Part shown: piece after piece, positions 1 through 5,219 of the stretch
Layout of the letters: every line of letters begins with the position of its first letter
Position numbering within the stretch: the first letter of the stretch is position 1
Source of the DNA: Oscillospiraceae bacterium
GTDB lineage: Bacteria; Bacillota; Clostridia; Oscillospirales; Ruminococcaceae
DNA length: 6,539 nucleotides
Direction of reading: 5' to 3'
Assembly: GCA_015067375.1 (NCBI GenBank)
Contig: SVMQ01000127.1
Span: 1 to 6,539, forward strand
The notes under the pieces: model-generated
The model's input: the letters and a program-made list of their open reading frames with translations, nothing else
What the model was told of the DNA's origin: nothing
Databases searched by the model: none
Position numbers and translations under genes: made by a program

Positions 1-579
1 TGGTGGACGTGGCTGCCTGTTAAAAGGGGCTATGACAGGTATGACGAGGGTGTTGCGCTGCTGAGCCGCTCACGTATACTGGAAACTGATGTCGTACAGG
101 TCAGCGAGATTGAGGACTACGATAACTGGAAGACCCGCAGGATAGTCGGAGCGCGCACGGAAGCGCTGCCTGACGAGTGGTTTTACAGCGTGCATTTCGG
201 ACGCTGGGACGACGCGGAAGAGCCATTCCGTCAGCAGTGGATACGCACCGCCATCCACATGACGAAGCACGACCATGCATGGCTCATGGGAGATTTCAAC
301 GCGCCTGCCCTGGTGACGGGCGAGGGCTACGAGCTTATGACGCGCTCCTACTGGCAGGACAGCTATACGCTTGCAGAGAAAAAGGATGACGGGATCACCG
401 TGGAGGATACTATCGACGGCTGGTCGGACAAGGGTGCAGGCGGTATGCGCATAGACCAGATATGGTGCAATAAAAAGGCGGTGGTTACAAGTTCCGAGGT
501 CATATTCAACGGTAAGAAGTACCCTGTCGTGTCAGACCATTACGGCGTGATGATAAACTACGAGAGGAGCATCGTATGA
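1..579 (+). CDS. EEP-fold hydrolase, C-terminal part (possible sugar-phosphate phosphatase, MapP-like)
   Basis: The frame is open from the first base and ends at TGA 577-579, so the N-terminus lies outside the window and 192 residues are visible. Signatures of the endonuclease/exonuclease/phosphatase superfamily are present: EGVALLS near visible residues 16-22, VHFGRW at 64-69 (like the family's TH motif), GDFNAP at 97-102 (catalytic Asp/Asn), RIDQIW at 150-155 and SDHYG at 178-182 (catalytic Asp-His pair). The fold includes nucleases, sphingomyelinases and sugar-phosphate phosphatases. Its stop overlaps the start of a 4-alpha-glucanotransferase by 4 bases, and it carries an acidic EEPFRQQW stretch at 74-81 after the His motif. 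I recall a similar stretch in maltose 6'-phosphate phosphatases (MapP) of lactic acid bacteria. Fold membership is secure. The phosphatase role is inferred from context, and a metal-dependent nuclease is the main alternative. No signal peptide can be judged because the start is missing. Confidence 0.85.
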   Translation, partial: WWTWLPVKRGYDRYDEGVALLSRSRILETDVVQVSEIEDYDNWKTRRIVGARTEALPDEWFYSVHFGRWDDAEEPFRQQWIRTAIHMTKHDHAWLMGDFNAPALVTGEGYELMTRSYWQDSYTLAEKKDDGITVEDTIDGWSDKGAGGMRIDQIWCNKKAVVTSSEVIFNGKKYPVVSDHYGVMINYERSIV

Positions 580-2069
580 ACAGGTGTGCAGGGGTGCTGC
601 TGCCTATCTCTAGCCTGCCCTCGCGCTACGGTATAGGCTGCTTTGACGAGAGCGCGTACAGGTTTGTTGACTGGCTGAAAGCGGCAGGGCAGAGCCTTTG
701 GCAGATACTTCCGCTTGGCTTCACGGGCTACGGTGACTCGCCGTATCAGAGCTTTTCCACATTTGCGGGAAACCCTTATTTCATCAGCCTTGAGGAGTTT
801 GTAAAGTGCGGCGTGCTTACGGCGCAGGAGTGCGCGGTATGCGAGAATACAGCCGCGCCCGACGCGGTGGATTACGGCAGACTGTATCAGCACCGCTACA
901 CGCTGCTCAGAAATGCTTATATCAGGTCGGCGCCTGCACGGGATATGCAGCAGTTTTGCAGCGGCAACAGGTGGCTGGAGGACTATGCGTTGTTTATGGC
1001 GGTGAAGCAGCATTTCGGCGGCAGACCGCTCAGCAGCTGGGATGAGGACATCCGTATGCGCAGACCGTCCGCTGTAGCAAGGTATACCGAGGAGCTTAAA
1101 GCGGATATCGGATTTTACAAGTTCATTCAGTATCATTTCTTCAGGCAGTGGCGCGCGCTGAAAGAATATGCAAACAAAAACGGTGTGCGCATCATCGGAG
1201 ATATCCCGATATATGTCGCGGCGGACAGTGCGGATGTCTGGGCGGCACCGCAGCTCTTTCAGCTTGATACAAATAATGTCCCCGTGGCGGTCGCGGGCTG
1301 TCCGCCTGACGGCTTTGCGGCGGATGGACAGCTGTGGGGAAATCCGCTGTATGACTGGGACGCGCACAGGGCGACAGGCTACAGCTGGTGGATATCGCGG
1401 CTGGCGCATTGCTTCGGGATGTACGACGTGGTGCGGATAGACCACTTCCGCGGCTTTGATGAATACTATTCCATACCATACGGCGCGAAGAATGCACGAA
1501 ACGGACACTGGGAGAAAGGCCCCGGGATGGCGCTTTTCACGGCAGTGGAAAAGGCTCTCGGAAAGCGCGATGTTATCGCGGAAGACCTCGGATTTGTGAC
1601 GGACAGCGTGCGCAGGCTCGTACGGGACAGCGGCTTCCCGAATATGAAGGTGCTGCAGTTTGCGTTTGACGCGCGCGATACAGGCGGCGCCGCAGAGTAT
1701 ATGCCGCATAATTACAGCGAAAACTGTGTGGCATACACGGGCACACACGATAATCAGACGTTGACCTCGTGGTTTGACACGATAACAAGAAAGGAGCGCC
1801 AGCTTGCACGGGAATACCTGTGCGACAGCTATACGCCGCAAAGCAGGCTCAACCGCAGCTTTATCTCGCTCATCATGCGAAGCAGGGCAGGAATGTGCAT
1901 CGTCCCGATGCAGGACTGGCTTGGGCTGGATGATGCGGCGCGCATGAATACGCCGTCCACACTTGGCGGAAACTGGATGTGGCGCATGAAGGCAGAGGAT
2001 ATGTCGCAGACGCTGTGCAGGGATATGCAAAGGATGACGGAGCTTTACGGCAGGCTTCCCGAGCGATAG
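576..2069 (+). CDS. malQ: 4-alpha-glucanotransferase (amylomaltase, GH77)
   Basis: A complete 497-residue protein, the usual length of bacterial amylomaltases of the Thermus type. It should be a cytoplasmic enzyme that transfers 1,4-alpha-glucan segments between maltodextrins and releases glucose. The N-terminus has the family's GVLLPISSLPSRYGIG and GDSPYQSFSTFAGNPY stretches. The catalytic triad is intact: nucleophile Asp289 in RIDHFRGF, acid/base Glu336 in IAEDLG, and Asp392 in GTHDN. These sit almost exactly where Thermus MalQ has Asp293, Glu340 and Asp395. The C-terminus carries the expected NTPSTLGGNWMWR. The ATG at 576 is preceded by AGGAG at 565-569 with 6-nt spacing and overlaps the upstream stop (ATGA), so translation is probably coupled to the EEP gene. 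Nothing in the frame looks damaged. No promoter is visible between the two genes, so they form one transcript ending at the hairpin just downstream. Confidence 0.97.
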   Translation: MNRCAGVLLPISSLPSRYGIGCFDESAYRFVDWLKAAGQSLWQILPLGFTGYGDSPYQSFSTFAGNPYFISLEEFVKCGVLTAQECAVCENTAAPDAVDYGRLYQHRYTLLRNAYIRSAPARDMQQFCSGNRWLEDYALFMAVKQHFGGRPLSSWDEDIRMRRPSAVARYTEELKADIGFYKFIQYHFFRQWRALKEYANKNGVRIIGDIPIYVAADSADVWAAPQLFQLDTNNVPVAVAGCPPDGFAADGQLWGNPLYDWDAHRATGYSWWISRLAHCFGMYDVVRIDHFRGFDEYYSIPYGAKNARNGHWEKGPGMALFTAVEKALGKRDVIAEDLGFVTDSVRRLVRDSGFPNMKVLQFAFDARDTGGAAEYMPHNYSENCVAYTGTHDNQTLTSWFDTITRKERQLAREYLCDSYTPQSRLNRSFISLIMRSRAGMCIVPMQDWLGLDDAARMNTPSTLGGNWMWRMKAEDMSQTLCRDMQRMTELYGRLPER

Positions 2070-2078
2070 CAAATAATT

Positions 2079-2105
2079 AAGCTCCTGCTTATATGGCAGG
2101 AGCTT
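2079..2105. terminator. Bidirectional hairpin terminator between malQ and tspO
   Basis: A perfect 10-bp inverted repeat (AAGCTCCTGC / GCAGGAGCTT) with a 7-nt loop lies in the 39-bp gap between two converging stop codons (malQ ends at 2069, tspO at 2109). An overlapping second repeat, AATTAAGC at 2075-2082 with GCTTAATT at 2107-2114, could give a longer alternative pairing that reaches into the last codons of tspO. On the - strand the stem is followed by AATTATTTGC, a modest U-rich tail. On the + strand the tail is weaker (CGCTTAATTG). Position and symmetry argue for shared termination of both transcripts. Confidence 0.75.
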
Positions 2106-2108
2106 CGC

Positions 2109-2582
2109 TTAATTGATTATCGCGGTCGCAAGGTTGAGATACGTCGCAAACAGCACCCATATCAGATATGGTATGTTGATATACGCGGCGGCAGGACTGA
2201 TGCCTTTGAAGCACCTTATCATAGCGATGATGAGTACCAGTAAGAGCAGTATCACAACAAATGCCGCCCACAGCGCCTCAAATCGGAAGAATACTATGCT
2301 CCATGAGAAATTCACCGCAAGCTGCATCCAATAGATGGTGAGGCAGCGTTTTTTTGCCGTGCTGTCTGCATCGGAAGCGCTGATGAGATATGCCGAAAAG
2401 CCCATGACCGCATAAAGCAGCGCCCATACTACGGGAAATAACCATGCAGGCGGCAGCAGCGGCGGCTCCTTATATGTGTCGAAGAAGCCTGAAAATCCGC
2501 CCGAAAGCAGCGCGGAAACCGCGCCGACCAGCTCCGCCGATATAACATATAGGAGTATGTCGGATATGCTGTGTTTTTTCAT
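2109..2582 (-). CDS. tspO: TspO/MBR family membrane protein (tryptophan-rich sensory protein)
   Basis: A 157-residue protein of normal length for bacterial TspO, with five predicted membrane segments at about residues 7-28, 47-68, 81-99, 102-121 and 131-153. Family hallmarks are present: PLLPPAWLFPVVW followed by MGFSAYL at 41-66, WMQLAVNFSWS at 85-95 and PYLIWVLFATYLN at 138-150. Trp53 and Trp142 fall where, from memory, the porphyrin-site tryptophans of Bacillus cereus TspO lie (Trp51, Trp138). Members bind tetrapyrroles and are linked to stress or porphyrin handling, but the physiological role in anaerobic Firmicutes is not settled. The ATG is well placed, with GGAGG (complement of 2591-2595) 8 nt upstream. 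It lies on the same strand as the kinase and aldolase, 174 bp downstream of the kinase stop. It may be expressed by read-through past the hairpin at 2698-2731 or from its own promoter; no convincing -35/-10 pair is seen. Confidence 0.93.
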   Translation of the reverse strand: MKKHSISDILLYVISAELVGAVSALLSGGFSGFFDTYKEPPLLPPAWLFPVVWALLYAVMGFSAYLISASDADSTAKKRCLTIYWMQLAVNFSWSIVFFRFEALWAAFVVILLLLVLIIAMIRCFKGISPAAAYINIPYLIWVLFATYLNLATAIIN

Positions 2583-2697
2583 GATGAATACCTCCGTGGT
2601 CTGTACTTGCTATACCTTATGCGGCAGCGTTCGGAAGTATTCGGAATTATGGACGAATTCTGATCTCTTATCGTGGACCTTGCCTGCTCATACAGCT

Positions 2698-2731
2698 GTG
2701 CGCCGACTGTCAATAATAACGGTCGGCGCAC
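2698..2731 (-). terminator. GC-rich hairpin downstream of the kinase gene (possible terminator or RNA-stabilising stem)
   Basis: A perfect 10-bp inverted repeat (GTGCGCCGAC at 2698-2707, GTCGGCGCAC at 2722-2731), extendable inwards by two pairs past one mismatch. It begins about 25 nt after the kinase stop codon and sits in the 174-bp gap before tspO. Neither strand has a T-tract after the stem, so it is not a textbook rho-independent terminator. It could be a partial terminator, a 3' stabiliser of the kinase-aldolase message, or a processing site that lowers tspO expression. Confidence 0.5.
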
Positions 2732-2756
2732 GATGCGTTGATGGTAGGTTCTACAT

Positions 2757-4226
2757 TTATTTAGTGATGATGCTCTTGTATTTTTCGAGAGCAGGCAGCC
2801 ACTTGTCGTGGTCTGTCGGGGCAAACTCCTCGGTCAGACCCGAACTTATTATTATCTCTCGCGCCTTTGCGATGCTCTCTATCTCGCCGCTCGCAACCAG
2901 CGTGCAGATACCGTTGCCGAGTGCTGTGGCTTCGACAGGGCCGGCTACCGCAGTGACTCCTGCTGCCTGTGCGGTGAGGCTGCACAGCAGCTTATCCTTG
3001 GTGCCGCCGCCTATCATGTGGATGCGCTCGTACTTATAGCCTGTCAGTGCGGATATCTTTTCCAGCGTCAGCGCAAACTCGCACGCAAGGCTCTGATAGA
3101 TGCAGCGCATTACCTCGCCCACTGTTTCGGGGACGCGCTGACCTGTCCTTCGGCAGAATTCCTGAATTTTAAGCGGCATATCCTCGGGCGCTGAGAAACT
3201 CTGGTCGTTGGGGTCGATGAAGCTGACGAAAGGCTCTGCCTCGCGCGCCATACGTTCAAGGTCGGCAAAGCTGTAGTCCTCGCCCTGCTTCTTGTAGTAG
3301 CGGCGCGTTTCCTGTATCAGCCACAGACCCATGATGTTTTTAAGCAGGGTAGTGGTGCCGCCGTAGCCGCCCTCGTTGGTGAGTCCCATATCCAGTGCCT
3401 CTTTGGTCACGATGGGGCGTTTCAGCTCTGTGCCGAACAGCGTCCATGTGCCGCAGCTGAGGAACGCGAAATGCTCATCCTGTGTAGGCACTGCAAGAAC
3501 AGCCGACGCGGTATCGTGCGAGCAGCACGCGTATACAGGTACAGGCTCGATGCGGAACTCGTCTGCAAGCTCCTGTTTAAGTGTGCCGTATACCTCGCCT
3601 GGGTGTATGATAGGGCAGAAGATGCGCTTTGGCAGCTCCAGACCCTCGATAAGCTTGATGTTCCAGCCCTTTGCCTTCGCGTCGATAAGCTGTGAGGTGG
3701 TAGCTTCGGTGTACTCAGAGCGTGTCTGACCTGTCAGCAGATACGCGAAAAGGTCAGGCATCATCAGCATCTTTTCAGCGCGGAAGAGCGTGTTGGTCTC
3801 GTGCTTTGCGAGATAATGCAGCTGGAATATCGTGTTGATGTTCATCGGCTGGATGCCGCTCTTCATGAACAGATCCTCGGCAGGGAAGCGCGCATAGACC
3901 TCCTCGGGCATACCGTTGGTGCGCTCGTCGCGGTAGTGTACGGGCTTTCCGAGAAGCTCGCCGTTCTTGTCCAGCAGACCGAAATCCACGCCCCATGTGT
4001 CGATGCTGATAGCGTCGAAGCCGCCGTTGAACACGCCAAAGCTGATAGCTATCTTCATCTGCTCCCAAAGCTCGTCGATGTCCCAGCACAGGTGTCCGTT
4101 TTCGGTCACGGGACGGTTCTCGAAGCGGTGTATCTCCTCAAGCGAGATCTTACCGTCCTCGTATCTGCAGAACATCGCTCTGGCGCTGGATGCGCCAAAG
4201 TCGAATACTAGTATCGTTTTAGCCAT
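2757..4226 (-). CDS. rhaB: Rhamnulokinase-type FGGY carbohydrate kinase
   Basis: A complete 489-residue FGGY kinase, the same length as E. coli RhaB. It should phosphorylate L-rhamnulose (or the related L-fuculose) at C1 with ATP in the cytoplasm. The N-terminal actin-like ATPase domain opens with VFDFGASSARAM at residues 7-18, followed by the sugar-binding regions DTWGVDFGLLD (76-86) and HYRDERT (97-103). CSHDTASAV at 235-243 supplies the catalytic base Asp238, matching E. coli RhaB Asp237. The C-terminal domain has LSCGTWTLFGTE (256-267) and the nucleotide-binding MIGGGTKDKLLC (404-415). The ATG is preceded by AGAGG (complement of 4234-4238) at 7-nt spacing. It lies 34 bp downstream of the aldolase gene and is almost surely co-transcribed with it, giving consecutive pathway steps. 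RhaB-like kinases in gut Firmicutes may serve fucose as well as rhamnose, so the substrate is less certain than the family. Confidence 0.9.
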   Translation of the reverse strand: MAKTILVFDFGASSARAMFCRYEDGKISLEEIHRFENRPVTENGHLCWDIDELWEQMKIAISFGVFNGGFDAISIDTWGVDFGLLDKNGELLGKPVHYRDERTNGMPEEVYARFPAEDLFMKSGIQPMNINTIFQLHYLAKHETNTLFRAEKMLMMPDLFAYLLTGQTRSEYTEATTSQLIDAKAKGWNIKLIEGLELPKRIFCPIIHPGEVYGTLKQELADEFRIEPVPVYACCSHDTASAVLAVPTQDEHFAFLSCGTWTLFGTELKRPIVTKEALDMGLTNEGGYGGTTTLLKNIMGLWLIQETRRYYKKQGEDYSFADLERMAREAEPFVSFIDPNDQSFSAPEDMPLKIQEFCRRTGQRVPETVGEVMRCIYQSLACEFALTLEKISALTGYKYERIHMIGGGTKDKLLCSLTAQAAGVTAVAGPVEATALGNGICTLVASGEIESIAKAREIIISSGLTEEFAPTDHDKWLPALEKYKSIITK

Positions 4227-4260
4227 ATTGTTACCTCTTTGTTATGGGGTATGCTATGTC

Positions 4261-4935
4261 TTACTTGCTGTACTTTCTGTAACCCGGGTGACGGATGGGG
4301 AAGCTCTTGCCGATCTCGCAGCACTCCTCGATCTTGTCCATGGGCAGATCCTTGGCGCCGCCGAGCTGACGTGCAACAAGGCTCACCTTTGCAAAATGCT
4401 CAAGTGTCTCCATGCGGTAGTAAGCCTGAGTGATGTCGATGCCGACTGTCAGTGCGCCGTGGTTCTCGAGCAGGATAGTATCGTGGTTTGCAAGGAAGGG
4501 GATGATGCTGTCTGCAACGCCCTGAGAACCGGGAGTGTCATAGGGTGCGATCGGTACGCAGCCGAGGAAGATGATAGCCTCGGGCATGGTGTAGTCGTCA
4601 AGCGGAATGTGCGCGATAGCGAAGCCTGTTGCTGTCGGAGGGTGCGCGTGAACTACAGCGTTCACCTCGGGACGTGCCTCGTAGCAGCGCAGATGCACCT
4701 TGAACTCGGAGGTGGGCTTGTAGCCGGGAGCTTCCTCCACTACCTCGTTGTTTGCGTTCATCTTGATGATCATTTCGGGGGTGAGGCTTGCCTTGCTCGT
4801 TCCTGTGGGGGTAACAAGGAAGTTGCCGTCGGGCAGTCTTACGGAGATGTTGCCGTCGTTTGCAGCTACCATTCCGAGCTGCCAGAGCTTGTGACCAACG
4901 TCACATATTGCCTGTTTGAGTTCTGATTCTGTCAT
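4261..4935 (-). CDS. Class II aldolase (L-fuculose-1-phosphate / L-rhamnulose-1-phosphate aldolase type)
   Basis: A 224-residue zinc-dependent aldolase of the class II aldolase/adducin family, expected to cleave a 1-phosphorylated 6-deoxyketose to dihydroxyacetone phosphate and L-lactaldehyde. Visible elements are the phosphate-binding NDGNISVR (26-33) and TPTGTSK (42-48), catalytic Glu77 in PTSEFKVH, zinc ligands His96 and His98 in VVHAHPP, and a third zinc His159 in ENHGAL. Length and layout resemble E. coli FucA (about 215 residues) more than RhaD (about 274), yet the partner kinase is RhaB-like. The frame stays open upstream to an ATG at 5092-5094. I chose the ATG at 4933-4935 because homology begins there, AGAGGA (complement of 4947-4952) precedes it, and the promoter at 4992-5020 would lie inside the longer version. 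Spacing from the Shine-Dalgarno is slightly long at 11 nt. It is the first gene of the operon with the kinase. Confidence 0.92.
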   Translation of the reverse strand: MTESELKQAICDVGHKLWQLGMVAANDGNISVRLPDGNFLVTPTGTSKASLTPEMIIKMNANNEVVEEAPGYKPTSEFKVHLRCYEARPEVNAVVHAHPPTATGFAIAHIPLDDYTMPEAIIFLGCVPIAPYDTPGSQGVADSIIPFLANHDTILLENHGALTVGIDITQAYYRMETLEHFAKVSLVARQLGGAKDLPMDKIEECCEIGKSFPIRHPGYRKYSK

Positions 4936-4991
4936 GATGTTATGTATCCTCTCAATTAAGTTTATACCGCATATCACGGCATTATATACAT

Positions 4992-5020
4992 ATTTTATCA
5001 TTAATTTCGCAAAATGTAAA
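4992..5020 (-). promoter_or_regulatory. Sigma-A-type promoter for the aldolase-kinase operon
   Basis: On the - strand, TTTACA (complement of 5015-5020, five of six consensus bases) is followed after exactly 17 nt by TAAAAT (complement of 4992-4997, five of six). Transcription would begin near 4985, leaving about 50 nt of leader with the aldolase Shine-Dalgarno in it. A separate TATAAT on the same strand (complement of 4981-4986) lacks a good -35 at normal spacing. Confidence 0.65.
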
Positions 5021-5039
5021 GCATATCTGAAAGGTTTTC

Positions 5040-5088
5040 TTTTGTGCAAAATCAACAAAATTGACCTATTGGATTTCTCAATGTGAAA
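5040..5088. promoter_or_regulatory. Candidate operator region: imperfect palindromes between divergent promoters
   Basis: Two palindromic elements lie between the two outward-facing promoters. TTTTGTGCAAAA at 5040-5051 has 5-bp arms around TG, and TTTCTCAATGTGAAA at 5074-5088 pairs at six of seven positions around a central A. A weaker repeat, TCAA/TTGA at 5052-5064, lies between them. The first is about 20 bp upstream of the aldolase -35; the second is 13 bp upstream of the helicase-like gene's -35. Operator function is inference only; the region is AT-rich, so some short palindromes are expected by chance. Confidence 0.25.
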
Positions 5089-5101
5089 CCGCATCTTTAA
5101 C

Positions 5102-5130
5102 TTGTAAATTTTTAAGGTTTGTTGTATAAT
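5102..5130 (+). promoter_or_regulatory. Sigma-A-type promoter for the helicase-like gene
   Basis: TTGTAA at 5102-5107 (four of six consensus bases) is followed after exactly 17 nt by a perfect TATAAT at 5125-5130. Transcription would begin near 5137, giving a leader of about 80 nt before the GTG start at 5220. The surrounding DNA is clearly more AT-rich than the flanking genes. Confidence 0.65.
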
Positions 5131-5151
5131 AGTGATAATGACTGTAATGGG

Positions 5152-5184
5152 TGAAGTATACTCTTTTTTAGATATACTGCTTCA
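5152..5184 (+). other. Possible leader hairpin upstream of the helicase-like gene
   Basis: TGAAGTATA (5152-5160) can pair with TATA (5173-5176) and CTTCA (5180-5184), with a 3-nt CTG bulge and a 12-nt pyrimidine-rich loop, inside the predicted 5' leader. The stem is AU-rich and interrupted, and an 8-base palindrome AGTATACT (5155-5162) overlaps it. It may equally be a protein-binding site or chance. No riboswitch class is recognised. Confidence 0.25.
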
Positions 5185-5206
5185 TCTTTTACAAAAAAAC
5201 CTTGCT

Positions 5207-5211
5207 GGAGG
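5207..5211 (+). promoter_or_regulatory. Ribosome binding site that sets the GTG start
   Basis: GGAGG lies 8 nt before the GTG at 5220-5222, optimal spacing. It fixes this non-ATG start for the helicase-like gene; the next in-frame ATG is codon 14, and no Shine-Dalgarno precedes it. Confidence 0.8.
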
Positions 5212-5219
5212 TGCGATTA

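Noticed and set aside
558..2072. A 504-codon open frame antisense to the whole of malQ.
   Set aside because: It mirrors malQ almost exactly, has an Arg/His/Cys-rich product with no recognisable motif, and follows from the codon bias of a GC-rich gene. malQ itself has an intact catalytic triad and a ribosome binding site.
3967..4926. A 319-codon + strand frame across the kinase and aldolase genes.
   Set aside because: It is an antisense shadow of two well-identified genes, with no motif of its own.
5028..5041. A possible catabolite-repression (cre) site, TGAAAGGTTTTCTT.
   Set aside because: It lacks the central CG and the terminal CA of the cre consensus, so the resemblance is too weak to annotate.
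4936..5094. A 53-residue N-terminal extension of the aldolase from an ATG at 5092-5094.
   Set aside because: The extension is AT-rich, lies over the predicted promoter and has no family similarity. The ATG at 4933-4935 has a Shine-Dalgarno and begins the conserved domain.
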